Assembly: GCA_033549365.1 (NCBI GenBank)
Contig: JAWSUF010000005.1
Span: forward strand, 183,847 to 247,846
Length of the DNA: 64,000 nt
Direction of reading: 5' to 3'
Origin: Acidobacteriota bacterium
GTDB lineage: Bacteria; Acidobacteriota; Aminicenantia; Aminicenantales; Saccharicenantaceae
The number at the start of each line of letters is the position of its first letter. The stretch's first letter is position 1. The notes under the pieces are model-generated. The model was not told where the DNA came from, made no database searches, and saw nothing but the letters and a program-made list of their open reading frames with translations. The position numbers and the translations under genes are program-made. Shown one piece after another: positions 1 to 7,764 of this stretch.

Positions 1-58
1 CCCTCAAGGGGTTTTGCGCGCTTCATTCAAGATAAGGCTCTTTTAACGCACAGTCTTG

Positions 59-2209
59 TCACCGGGACTGTACGGAGATGACGTCCTTAAGTGCCGCCAA
101 CCGTCCGCGGATGGTTTCCAGGTGGTCGATGTCGCGGATGTGAAGCTCCAGAGAAATCCTCCCCTTTCCGTCGGGCAGGGTCTTAACTTCGGCCTTGACG
201 ATGTTTCCTTCGAGCTTGGCGATCACGCCGGCGACCCCGGCCAGAACGCCCAGAGAATTTTCCGTATGGATCACAAGCCCGGCCTTGAATGTCCCTCCCG
301 AAGCCGGGTCCCAATGGACATCCATCATCCTGTGGGCATCCAGGATTTCCTTGGCGACAAGCGGGCAGCGAACGGCGTGAACCGTAATCCCCTTGCCGGC
401 GGTGAGATACCCGATGATGGGTTCCCCCTTGATGGGAGAGCAGCATTTCGCCATGGACACCATCTGTTCCTCGATATGGGTCAAGGCCAGTCCCGGCGGC
501 GGATCTTTCCGGACGCGGGAGACCACCTTGTCGAAAAACGTGGCTTTTTTCGGCTCCAGAGTCTCCCCTGAAAAAACGGCTTCCAGAAAACGCTTGTCGA
601 CGACGACGCGCCCGGTGCCGGCCATCCGGAAGAATTCGTCCATATGCTTGAGTTTCGTTTTGAGGGCCCGGCCGAGACGAATGAGGAGCTCCTTATTTTC
701 CAGGAGAGCCGAAGGCAGCGCGTATTTCCGGATCTCCCGTTGCCAGAGCTTCTTCCCGAGAGTCAGGCTGGTGGTTCGGCTTTTCAGGCTGAGCCATCGC
801 CGGATTTGCTGCCGGGCCGCGGACGTGGCCACGGCGCTCAGCCAGGCCCGCGACGGCGTCTTGGCCGGATCCGTGAGGATCTCGACGATATCTCCCGTTT
901 TCAGGACGGTCTTGAGAGCGGCCAGGCTTCCGTTGATGCGGGCGCCCGAGGCGTGCAGCCCGACGGCGGTGTGGATCTTGAAGGCGAAATCCAAAGCCGT
1001 CGCTCCCGGAGGCAGGGTGATCACATGGCCCTTGGGTGTGAAGACATAGACTTCCTCCGGGATGAGATTGGATTTCAGGGTTTTCATAAATTCCCGGGGG
1101 TTTTTCTGTTCCTGGTAGAGCGCGGCCAGTTCCCGCAGCCAGGTCAGCCGCCTGTCGTCCTTCTGAATCTCCGGCGGCGCGCCCTCTTTGTATTTCCAGT
1201 GGGCGGCGATGCCGTTGTCCGCCAATTCGTGCATGCCGCGGGTCCGGATCTGGATTTCGAAGGTCTGCTTCTCGCCCGTGATGATCGTCGTGTGCAGGGA
1301 CTGGTAGAGATTGGGTTTGGGCATGGCGATGAAATCCCTGAATCTCTGGGGCAAATGGGACCAGGTCTGGTGGATGAGTCCGAGCGCGGCATAGCAGTTT
1401 CTCTCCGTGTCCGTGATCAAGCGAAGGGCTAGAAAATCATAGACCTGATCGAAATCGATGGTCCGGCGCTTCATCTTGCTGGAGATGCTGTAGAGCCGCT
1501 TGATCCGGAACTCGATTTCGGCCGGGATGCCGTGGTCCTTCATCAGAGCTTCGAGTTTTTTCTTGAACCGGGCGAGACTCTTCTCGGCCGCTTTTCTCCT
1601 CGGATCGACCAGCGCGGCCACGCGGAAAAATTCCTCGGGCTCCACATACCGGAAGGCCAGGTCTTCCAGTTCGGCCCGGATGCGCCCCATTCCCAAGCGG
1701 TTGGCGACGGGGGCGTAGATCTCCAGCGTCTCGCGGGCGATGCGCCGCTGTTTGTTTTCGTCCAGAAACTTCAACGTCTTGAGATTGTGAATGCGGTCGG
1801 CCAGCTTGATGAAAATCACCCGGAGATCGTCGGTCATGGCCAGGATGATTTTGCGGATGGTCTCCGCCCGCCCGGTTTCCGTCGATGCGTCCTGAACCCG
1901 GCCGATCTTGGTGACGCCCTCGACCAGAACGGCGGCCTCCCGGCCGAAAAGCTCCCGCAGCTCCCCAGGCGGGACGTCGGTGTCTTCCATGACGTCGTGG
2001 AGGAGGCCCGCGACGAGCGTTGGGGTGTCCAGCCGCATGTCGGCCAGCATGGCCGTGACTTCAAGGGGATGGCTCAGGTAAGGTTCGCCCGACCTGCGGA
2101 CCTGCCCCTTGTGGGCCTTGGCGGCGTAGATATAGGCCTTTTGCAGAAGGAGGATGTCTTTTTCGCCGAGATAGGAGGCCTTTTCGATGATGTCGTCGAA
2201 TCGAATCAT
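59..2209 (-). CDS. spoT: Bifunctional (p)ppGpp synthetase/hydrolase, Rel/SpoT family
   Basis: Makes and degrades (p)ppGpp in the stringent response; cytosolic. The domain order is the full long-RSH one. An N-terminal HD hydrolase has HDVMED at about residues 71-76. The synthetase domain carries RIKRLYSISSKMKRR and PKPNLYQSLHTT. A TGS domain begins VYVFTPKGHVITLPPG, and a C-terminal ACT domain follows. At 716 residues it has the usual length. The frame is open to 2248, but the ATG at 2209 overlaps the gmhB stop as ATGA and begins MIRFDDIIEKA, a normal RSH N-terminus, so I use it. It is last in a minus-strand operon with gmhB and waaF. The HD motif is intact, so hydrolase activity is expected. 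The 58 bases downstream hold no feature I can support. Confidence 0.95.
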   Translation of the reverse strand: MIRFDDIIEKASYLGEKDILLLQKAYIYAAKAHKGQVRRSGEPYLSHPLEVTAMLADMRLDTPTLVAGLLHDVMEDTDVPPGELRELFGREAAVLVEGVTKIGRVQDASTETGRAETIRKIILAMTDDLRVIFIKLADRIHNLKTLKFLDENKQRRIARETLEIYAPVANRLGMGRIRAELEDLAFRYVEPEEFFRVAALVDPRRKAAEKSLARFKKKLEALMKDHGIPAEIEFRIKRLYSISSKMKRRTIDFDQVYDFLALRLITDTERNCYAALGLIHQTWSHLPQRFRDFIAMPKPNLYQSLHTTIITGEKQTFEIQIRTRGMHELADNGIAAHWKYKEGAPPEIQKDDRRLTWLRELAALYQEQKNPREFMKTLKSNLIPEEVYVFTPKGHVITLPPGATALDFAFKIHTAVGLHASGARINGSLAALKTVLKTGDIVEILTDPAKTPSRAWLSAVATSAARQQIRRWLSLKSRTTSLTLGKKLWQREIRKYALPSALLENKELLIRLGRALKTKLKHMDEFFRMAGTGRVVVDKRFLEAVFSGETLEPKKATFFDKVVSRVRKDPPPGLALTHIEEQMVSMAKCCSPIKGEPIIGYLTAGKGITVHAVRCPLVAKEILDAHRMMDVHWDPASGGTFKAGLVIHTENSLGVLAGVAGVIAKLEGNIVKAEVKTLPDGKGRISLELHIRDIDHLETIRGRLAALKDVISVQSR

Positions 2210-2799
2210 CGAGGGTCGAGGTCCCCTTTTTCGCGGCGGACGATCCATCGGACGGCCTCGAGAAGCGTTTCGGCGACAAACGCGGGTTGAATGCCCCGCT
2301 CTTTCAACGTTGCCAGAGATTCCCGGCCGTAGCCGGTGAGAACCAGGATCGGGAGGGCACCGGCATGGACGCCCAGCAGGATGTCTTCAACCTTGTCGCC
2401 GATCATGTAGGAGGCGGCCGGATCCAGGCCGAGGTCTTCCGCGGCCCGGCGGATCATTCCTGTTGCGGGTTTCCGGCACGAACAGGCCGTGTCGTATTCC
2501 GGGAGGACGGATCCTTCGAAATGGGGGCAGTAATAGAAGGCGTCCAGGGGGGCGTTTTCCGCCTCGAAAACTTCGGCCATCCGGTCATGGAGACGATGGA
2601 GATCGTCCTCGGTGAAGAATCCCCGACCCACCCCGGACTGATTGGTCACTACGACGGCCTTGAAACCGGCTTCCCGGATCATGCGGACCGCCTCGAGGCT
2701 GTAAGGGTAAATCCGGATTTGATCGAAACGGCCGGGATAGCCGCAGTCTTCATTGATGGTCCCGTCCCGGTCGAGAAAAACGGCCCGATGTCCCATCAT
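2206..2799 (-). CDS. gmhB: D-glycero-D-manno-heptose 1,7-bisphosphate 7-phosphatase
   Basis: HAD-superfamily phosphatase that removes the C7 phosphate of heptose bisphosphate on the way to ADP-heptose for LPS inner core. The nucleophile motif DRDGT is at about residues 10-14, TNQSG provides HAD motif II, and CSCRKP is the cysteine-rich zinc-loop region typical of GmhB. GDKVEDILLG gives the last acidic motif. At 197 residues it is family-typical. Its ATG overlaps the waaF stop (ATGA), and its own stop overlaps the spoT start. The adjacent heptosyltransferase supports the LPS role over the related histidinol-phosphatase function. Confidence 0.9.
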   Translation of the reverse strand: MMGHRAVFLDRDGTINEDCGYPGRFDQIRIYPYSLEAVRMIREAGFKAVVVTNQSGVGRGFFTEDDLHRLHDRMAEVFEAENAPLDAFYYCPHFEGSVLPEYDTACSCRKPATGMIRRAAEDLGLDPAASYMIGDKVEDILLGVHAGALPILVLTGYGRESLATLKERGIQPAFVAETLLEAVRWIVRREKGDLDPR

Positions 2800-3800
2800 G
2801 CGATCAGTTGCCGGCAGGCCTCAAAGGCTTCCTCCACCTCGATGCGGGTCATGCATCGATGGTCATAGGGACAGGAGCGATAGAGGCACGGCCAGCAGGG
2901 GACCTCCTTTTTCAGGACGGCCGCAGGTCCGCGCCGGGGACCCGTGGCCGCCGGATTGGTGGGACCGAAGAGCGCGACAAGGGGAACGCCCACGGCATCG
3001 GCGATGTGCAGAGGTCCCGAGTCGTTGGTGACGACCAGGCGGGCGCGCCTGAGGACGGCGATCAGCCGGCTCAGGGTGGTTTGACCCGTCAGATCCAAAC
3101 CGTGTCCGTCAAGAGCCTCGAGGATGAGCGCCGCCGCCGCCGCGTCTCCGGATTCGCCGACAACGGCCACGGCTGCCCCGGCCTCTTCCCGCAGCCTGCG
3201 GGCCAGGGCTGCGAAACGGTCGGCCGGCCATCGCTTGGCCGGACCGTAGGCGGCGCCGGGGCAGAGGACGACAAGCGGGCGGTCCACGGCGTCTCCCCAT
3301 TTCTCCAGAACCTCATCGGCCCAGGCGGTATCGTTTTCGTTTGAGATGAGCCCTGGTCCTAATCCCGCGGGTTCGATTCCCAGGGCTTGGATCAAATGGA
3401 GGTAGAAATCGGCCTGGTGACGGACGCCGTCCCGGTTTTTAAAGGGGACGGCGCGCGTCAGGAGAATCCCCCGTCCGTCCCGGGCATAGCCCCATCGTTC
3501 GGGGATGCCGGCCAGATAAAAAACGAAAGCGGAGGAAAAAGAATTCGTCAGGAGAATCCCCCGGTCGAATCCGAACGTCTTGAGAGCCGTGCCCGAGGTT
3601 CGCAGGGCCTTGAGATCGCGGGCTTCGGGGAGAGGGATGACGCCGTTCAGGGAGGGATGCCCCTCAAGAAGGTCAGGACCCCAGCTTCGCGTCACGGCGT
3701 GAATTTCGGCCTCTGGAAAAGCCCGGCGGAGACTGTGAAGTGCGGGCAGCGCGAGAACGGCGTCGCCCAGCCAATTCGGCATCCGGAGGGCGATTTTCAT
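2796..3800 (-). CDS. waaF: ADP-heptose:LPS heptosyltransferase II (glycosyltransferase family 9)
   Basis: Transfers L,D-heptose from ADP-heptose to the LPS inner core at the cytoplasmic face of the inner membrane. The start MKIALRMPNWLGDAVL is the classic WaaF N-terminus. The C-terminal half has LCPGAAYGPAKRWP (nucleotide site) and VTNDSGPLHIADAVG followed by ALFGPTNP, both GT9 hallmarks. Length 334 residues is typical. The frame stays open upstream to 4094, but that part lies antiparallel in frame space to the neighbouring zinc-ribbon gene and reads as low-complexity basic peptide, so the ATG at 3800 is used. No clear Shine-Dalgarno is seen; it starts 11 nt after the upstream gene and is probably translated by coupling. 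Confidence 0.92.
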   Translation of the reverse strand: MKIALRMPNWLGDAVLALPALHSLRRAFPEAEIHAVTRSWGPDLLEGHPSLNGVIPLPEARDLKALRTSGTALKTFGFDRGILLTNSFSSAFVFYLAGIPERWGYARDGRGILLTRAVPFKNRDGVRHQADFYLHLIQALGIEPAGLGPGLISNENDTAWADEVLEKWGDAVDRPLVVLCPGAAYGPAKRWPADRFAALARRLREEAGAAVAVVGESGDAAAAALILEALDGHGLDLTGQTTLSRLIAVLRRARLVVTNDSGPLHIADAVGVPLVALFGPTNPAATGPRRGPAAVLKKEVPCWPCLYRSCPYDHRCMTRIEVEEAFEACRQLIA

Positions 3801-3811
3801 GTCATAACGCT

Positions 3812-4114
3812 TTATTTGTTGGGAGAAGAATCGGCCGCCGCGGGTTTGGCGGCGTCTTTCGCCGGTTCCTTCTTGGTTTCGACGGCGGCGGGCTTCTTGT
3901 CCCCGTTGGGTTTGTGTTCGCCCGACGGCGTGTGCTTGTGGGCGTAGTCGGTGATATACCAGCCGTTTCCCTTGAACTGGATGGCCGGGGCGGAGATGCG
4001 TTTTTTCATGGGGCCGCCGCAGGCTCCGCAGGAGGCCGGAGGCGGATCGCCCGCTTTCTGGAGAATCTCGCAGACTGCGCCGCAATTCGAACATCGATAC
4101 TCATATAAAGGCAT
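3812..4114 (-). CDS. FmdB-family zinc-ribbon protein
   Basis: Small 100-residue protein with the FmdB/regulatory zinc-ribbon start MPLYEYRCSNCG and a second CGACGG pair, giving a CxxC...CxxC metal site within residues 8-36. The core is followed by KKRISAPAIQFKGNGWY, which is typical of the family, and then by a low-complexity Lys/Ala/Pro tail (about residues 65-100). GAGG lies 6 nt before the ATG. The family's biochemical role is not firmly established, so none is assigned. It sits between the AMMECR1-type gene and waaF in one minus-strand operon. Confidence 0.85.
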   Translation of the reverse strand: MPLYEYRCSNCGAVCEILQKAGDPPPASCGACGGPMKKRISAPAIQFKGNGWYITDYAHKHTPSGEHKPNGDKKPAAVETKKEPAKDAAKPAAADSSPNK

Positions 4115-4161
4115 TTTTAACCTCGGAAATTCTGAATCACCTCAGGAAATCAAGAGAAGAA

Positions 4162-5601
4162 TTATAGCACAGGATCGCGTTCCCCGAAAGTTTCGGTTTT
4201 GAAGACCAGGATTTCGGCGCCTCTTCTCCAGGCATTGGCCGGCAGTCCGGCCTTGAGACAGGCCTGGCGCAGAAAAGCCGATCGGGACCATCGGTTGTCG
4301 ACGGCAACGTGGGGGAGAAGAATCCCCGTTTTGTCTCCCTGCCGAATGACGAGGCCGTGACGGCCGACTTCGATCCGGCCGACGTCGGACACGGGCCGGA
4401 GGGGAGTCAAAACCGAAATTTCGACCGAAAGGCCCGGAATCTCGTCTTCGGTCACGGGATCAAATCGTGCGTCTTCGGAGGCCGCCAGAACCGCGGCCCG
4501 GGATGCCGCAAAAGCCAGAGGCATTTCGGGCTCGATGAATCCGATGCACCCCCGGAGGCGGCCGTTCTTTTTCAAGGTGACAAAAACGCCGCTGTTTTCT
4601 TTCAGGGCGGGGGTCAGATCGGCGGGAACGAGAATATCGCCATGCCGGATGAAACGCAGGACGGCCGCCCGGGCCACGACCAGGAGACGCGCCTTGTCGT
4701 CATCCGAAAGTCCGGCGGGTGCGCCTCCGTCTTCGGCATAAAGCGCCGCAGACAAATAACCGACCACGCTGTTCGGATCGCCGCCGCCGGAGGTCGAATC
4801 GTCATAGCCGAGAATATCGACACGGGGGTTTTCCAGGGATTCCATGTAAAGAAGGGCTGCGGCCACCGCCCCGCCTCCACAGAGAACATTTTCTCCGCGA
4901 TCGAGTTTTCGCAACAGTTCGGAAGCGTTCATTGTCCGGATGAGTTCCGTCGTCCGGGCATCGGCCTCCCGGGCCTTGGTCCTGGAAAGAAAGTGGGACA
5001 TATCCGTCGAGACGACGACGAGAGCGCTGTGTTTCGGGAGGATTTCGGTCAGGGCCGCGGCCAGCCTCCGGACCGTTCGGGACGAAGGATAGCCCATGGC
5101 GATAGGGACGATGGAGGCGCCGGGAAAGACCTTCTGGATGAACGGCACCTGAACTTCAATGGAATGTTCTTCGGCATGGGCCTGCGGAACGAATCCGAAC
5201 CCCGAAGCCCGGGACAGCTCGGCGGCCAGGGCTTCGTCGATCGGGGCAACCCCCAGAGGCGTGGCAAACCCGCCGCGAGGGTATATCGAACAGCCCTCGA
5301 AACCGTGGCGGTGAGACGGCCCGATGATGACGACGGAAGAGACGTCCTCTCCCCGGGCCGCAACATAGGCCCGTCCGGCGATCGGACCCGAAAATCCGTA
5401 TCCGGCATGCGGGGCGATGATGGCCTTGAGGGATCCCGACGGAGAATCCGTCGGCCGTTGGCTGAGAAAAAGATCGATCTGCATGGAAAGCCGGGCCGGG
5501 TCCTCGTCGTAGAACAGCCCGGCCCAGACGGCCGGGCGGAAGTCGCCTCCGGCGGCCGCCGCACAACAGATCGCCAAAAGACAACACGCCGCTTTTTTCA
5601 T
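4162..5601 (-). CDS. AmmeMemoRadiSam system protein B-A fusion (MEMO1-AMMECR1)
   Basis: 479-residue fusion. Residues about 20-290 are a MEMO1-like (system B) domain related to extradiol dioxygenases, with IIAPHAGYGFSGP, IIGPSHRHGF and VVVSTDMSHF. Residues about 310-479 are an AMMECR1 domain with the signature LRGCIGFIEP. The MEMO/AMMECR1/radical-SAM set is widespread but its reaction is not settled; no radical-SAM partner is in this window. The ATG at 5601 has GAGG 5 nt upstream and begins MKKAACCLLAICCAAAA, a signal-peptide-like segment. That is odd for a protein usually treated as cytosolic. A cysteine pair is present, but LAIC is not a good lipobox. First gene of the minus operon. Confidence 0.85.
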   Translation of the reverse strand: MKKAACCLLAICCAAAAGGDFRPAVWAGLFYDEDPARLSMQIDLFLSQRPTDSPSGSLKAIIAPHAGYGFSGPIAGRAYVAARGEDVSSVVIIGPSHRHGFEGCSIYPRGGFATPLGVAPIDEALAAELSRASGFGFVPQAHAEEHSIEVQVPFIQKVFPGASIVPIAMGYPSSRTVRRLAAALTEILPKHSALVVVSTDMSHFLSRTKAREADARTTELIRTMNASELLRKLDRGENVLCGGGAVAAALLYMESLENPRVDILGYDDSTSGGGDPNSVVGYLSAALYAEDGGAPAGLSDDDKARLLVVARAAVLRFIRHGDILVPADLTPALKENSGVFVTLKKNGRLRGCIGFIEPEMPLAFAASRAAVLAASEDARFDPVTEDEIPGLSVEISVLTPLRPVSDVGRIEVGRHGLVIRQGDKTGILLPHVAVDNRWSRSAFLRQACLKAGLPANAWRRGAEILVFKTETFGERDPVL

Positions 5602-5617
5602 GACATCCTCTTCACCT

Positions 5618-5646
5618 ATCTTACCGGGGGTACCGGAAATTAACAA
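5618..5646 (-). promoter_or_regulatory. Candidate sigma70-type promoter for the AMMECR1-waaF-gmhB-spoT operon
   Basis: On the minus strand TTGTTA (5641-5646), a 17-nt spacer and TAAGAT (5618-5623) give a -35/-10 pair with 4/6 matches each. It would start transcription about 10 nt before the ATG at 5601. It is back to back with the plus-strand promoter at 5653. Weak match; position supports it. Confidence 0.35.
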
Positions 5647-5652
5647 GAATGA

Positions 5653-5680
5653 TTGACTTTTTTCGCAATTTCGCGATAAT
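5653..5680 (+). promoter_or_regulatory. Candidate sigma70-type promoter for the 5700-6804 and ispE genes
   Basis: TTGACT (5653-5658), a 16-nt spacer and GATAAT (5675-5680), each matching consensus at 5/6 positions. Transcription would begin near 5687, just before the small gene at 5700. It is the only good match in the divergent intergenic region on this strand. Confidence 0.5.
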
Positions 5681-5699
5681 CTAATGGAGAAAGGTTGAG

Positions 5700-5819
5700 A
5701 TGAAAAGCTTCGTGCGATCCTTGATAACGCTTCTGGCGCTGGGTTCGGGTTTCTTTCTGGGCTTTTACGTGGGCATGGAGAAGGAAAAAGCGAAAATCCC
5801 CAAGTTCCAGGACGAGTAA
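5700..5819 (+). CDS. Small single-pass membrane protein, unknown
   Basis: 39 codons read MKSFVRSLITLLALGSG then FFLGFYVGMEKEKAKIP, with one predicted membrane helix at about residues 5-25, a basic N-terminus and a charged cytoplasmic or periplasmic tail. A purine-rich GGAGAAAGG lies just before the ATG, a good promoter lies 20 nt upstream, and a second small membrane protein follows after 26 nt. Too short to assign to a family. I call it a gene because of promoter, ribosome site, hydrophobic pattern and spacing. It has no recognisable enzymatic motif. Confidence 0.55.
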   Translation: MKSFVRSLITLLALGSGFFLGFYVGMEKEKAKIPKFQDE

Positions 5820-5845
5820 GGCCAAGCCTCCGGCGGAGAGCGGAT

Positions 5846-6115
5846 ATGAGTTTCGGTGCTTATGGCATCATTATTATTTTCGGGCTTTTTGTCCTTCTTC
5901 TCATTCTGAATCCCAACATTTCCTGCTTCGGAAAGAGAATCAAATCCCCCTTCCGGCCTTTTCTGAGGCCCAAGCGGAAAAAAACCGAACTCACGGATTA
6001 TAAATTCGACCTGGTCGATCCCGAAGATCAAAAACGACGACCTCCGGAAAAAAAGGTCGAGCCGACCGACCGGAAGAAAAAGAATACGGAAGATTACGGC
6101 TTCCGGCTCGATTGA
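5846..6115 (+). CDS. Small membrane-anchored basic protein, unknown
   Basis: 89 residues: a strongly hydrophobic stretch IIIIFGLFVLLLIL at about residues 8-21, then a hydrophilic, Lys/Arg/Pro-rich tail with several KKK/RKK clusters. GGAGAG precedes the ATG at the usual distance. The stop codon shares one base with the start of the LolB-like gene (TGATG), so the two are probably translationally coupled. I do not recognise the family. It may be a membrane-tethered accessory factor; nothing in the sequence shows a function. Confidence 0.6.
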   Translation: MSFGAYGIIIIFGLFVLLLILNPNISCFGKRIKSPFRPFLRPKRKKTELTDYKFDLVDPEDQKRRPPEKKVEPTDRKKKNTEDYGFRLD

Positions 6116-6804
6116 TGACACCCGGCATTTTCCGGGCCGGCCGCCTCCTGACGATTTTCCTTTGTTTCGGTTCCGGGGTCATCTCCTGCCGGACGGGAAG
6201 CCCGCATTTGGAGCCCCCTCCTTCCGAAATCCTGTCCGTCGAGGGATATGGGCAGGCCGACGCTCAGGGCGAACGGACAGCTTTGAAGGGCCGCTTCGCC
6301 TTTTCTTTTCATGTGTCGGGGAGAGGCCGCGTGGAAGCTCTCGATGCCATTGGCCGGACGAGTTTCATCCTCCTTTTTGCCGACGACCGGGCCTTTTTCA
6401 TCCTGCCTTCCCGCAAAGCCTATGCCGTGGACACTCCCGTCGGGATGATGGACAGGTTTCTGGGGCTGCCTCTTTTGCCCGGCGAGGTTCTTCGCCTCAT
6501 GAGCGGCCGCTGGAGCGGACATTCCGAAGCAGACCCGTCCTGGATTCTCCGCCGCGACGAGGGCGGGCGGGTGATCTCGGGGGGAAAAGGGGAGGCGGCC
6601 TTTATCGTCCGGGAATTTTTCTCCGGAACCGGGGTGCCCCGAATCTTCGATTTTTCAGGCTCCGACGTCTCGGGGAAGATCCGGCTTCTGGATATCCGCT
6701 TCAACACCGGATCGGTCGAGCGGGCGGCGGACACCGGATTTTTGAAACGCTTCAAGCCCGCAACCTGGGAGGACATGGATGCCTGGCTCCGGTCTGACCG
6801 TTAA
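6115..6804 (+). CDS. LolB-like / DUF4292-type outer-membrane lipoprotein
   Basis: 229 residues with a lipoprotein signal (VISC lipobox, Cys25). Then comes a beta-rich sequence (EILSVEGYGQAD, GRFAFSFHVSGRGRVEALD, FILLFADDRAFFILP) of the kind seen in LolB and DUF4292 proteins, which form an incomplete barrel for carrying lipoproteins or acyl chains. Position supports this: in many Proteobacteria lolB lies directly before ispE and prs, the order seen here. The ATG at 6115 follows the upstream stop with one shared base; a TTG one codon earlier is possible. Its 3' end overlaps ispE by 26 nt. LolB identity is inferred from fold pattern and synteny, not from a diagnostic motif. Confidence 0.6.
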   Translation: MTPGIFRAGRLLTIFLCFGSGVISCRTGSPHLEPPPSEILSVEGYGQADAQGERTALKGRFAFSFHVSGRGRVEALDAIGRTSFILLFADDRAFFILPSRKAYAVDTPVGMMDRFLGLPLLPGEVLRLMSGRWSGHSEADPSWILRRDEGGRVISGGKGEAAFIVREFFSGTGVPRIFDFSGSDVSGKIRLLDIRFNTGSVERAADTGFLKRFKPATWEDMDAWLRSDR

Positions 6805-7660
6805 ATCCTTCGCCAAGATCAATCTCGGCCTTGAAGTGCGGGGTCGCCGCCCCGACGGATACCACGAGATCCTGACCCTCTTTCAAACGGTGAGTTTCTG
6901 CGACATCCTGACATTCCGGACCCTGTCCGAACCGGAGATCCGCCTGACCGGCGACGATCCCGGAGTCCCCTGGGACGACACCAACCTCATTCATCGAGCC
7001 GCCCGGCTTTTCGGCCGGACAACCGGCGCCCGGACGGGGGCGGCCGTCGATGTCCGGAAACATATTCCGGCGGGAAAGGGCCTGGGAGGCGGCAGCGCCA
7101 ACGCCGCCGTGACGCTGTGGGCGCTCAACGAGCTTCGGCAATCCGGACTGGACCGGAGGGCTCTTCAGGCACTGGGCCGGGAGCTGGGCGCCGATGTGCC
7201 GTACTTTCTGGAAGGCGGACTCTGCCTCGGGCGGGGCCGGGGCGACGAGCTCGACCCCCTTCCCGATCTTCCGGAAACGGCCGTTCTCATCGTTCTCCCG
7301 CCGTTTCCGATATCGACCGCGGAGATCTATGCCCATTGCCGGCCGGCCTTGACTTCGGGCGGCGAACCGGGTAGAATTTCTCAGTTTCTTGATAACAAAG
7401 ACTTTGAGTTGCTGGAAAATCAGCTCGAAAAAACGATTTTCAGGTTCCACCCGTCTCTCGAAGACGTGAAGAGTTTCCTCAAGAAACAGGGCGCGGCGGC
7501 CGCGATGGTCACGGGATCCGGATCGGCGGTCTATGGGCTTTTTCCTGAACGGGAAAAGGCCGAGGCGGTCCGGGCGGCCCTTCCGGCGGGGACGGCCTCC
7601 GTCCTTGCGGGAACCCTGTCCCGGGAGGCGTATTGGACGGCGCTTCGTGCTGGGGTGTAG
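6779..7660 (+). CDS. ispE: 4-diphosphocytidyl-2-C-methyl-D-erythritol kinase
   Basis: GHMP kinase of the MEP isoprenoid pathway, phosphorylating CDP-methylerythritol. N-terminal SFAKINLGLEVRGRRPDGYH is the IspE substrate motif. The ATP loop is PAGKGLGGGSANAA at about residues 97-110, and MVTGSGSAVYGLF is GHMP motif 3. Length is 293 residues. GGAGG precedes the ATG, which lies inside the end of the LolB-like gene. The last codons and TAG stop lie within the first ten bases of the tRNA-Gln gene, so the mRNA end and the tRNA 5' end share sequence. ispD and ispF are further along the window. Confidence 0.95.
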   Translation: MPGSGLTVKSFAKINLGLEVRGRRPDGYHEILTLFQTVSFCDILTFRTLSEPEIRLTGDDPGVPWDDTNLIHRAARLFGRTTGARTGAAVDVRKHIPAGKGLGGGSANAAVTLWALNELRQSGLDRRALQALGRELGADVPYFLEGGLCLGRGRGDELDPLPDLPETAVLIVLPPFPISTAEIYAHCRPALTSGGEPGRISQFLDNKDFELLENQLEKTIFRFHPSLEDVKSFLKKQGAAAAMVTGSGSAVYGLFPEREKAEAVRAALPAGTASVLAGTLSREAYWTALRAGV

Positions 7661-7723
7661 CCAAGCTGGTAAGGCAACGGACTTTGGATCCGTCAATCGG
7701 AGGTTCGAATCCTCCCGCCCCAG
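7651..7723 (+). tRNA. tRNA-Gln (anticodon TTG)
   Basis: A 73-nt cloverleaf folds by eye. Acceptor TGGGGTG pairs with CGCCCCA plus discriminator G. The anticodon stem ACGGA/TCCGT encloses loop CTTTGGA with anticodon TTG. The T arm GGAGG-TTCGAAT-CCTCC is canonical. The 3' CCA is not encoded. The first ten bases are shared with the end of ispE, including its stop codon. It is probably processed from the ispE-prs transcript, since no separate promoter is evident. Confidence 0.95.
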
Positions 7724-7764
7724 TTTTTTAGGACGGAAAATCCGATAGTGGTGAGGAAGGCACG

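Noticed and set aside
1..58. CCCTCAAGGGG as a terminator for spoT
   Set aside because: The stem is three or four pairs with no loop space and no downstream T run on the relevant strand.
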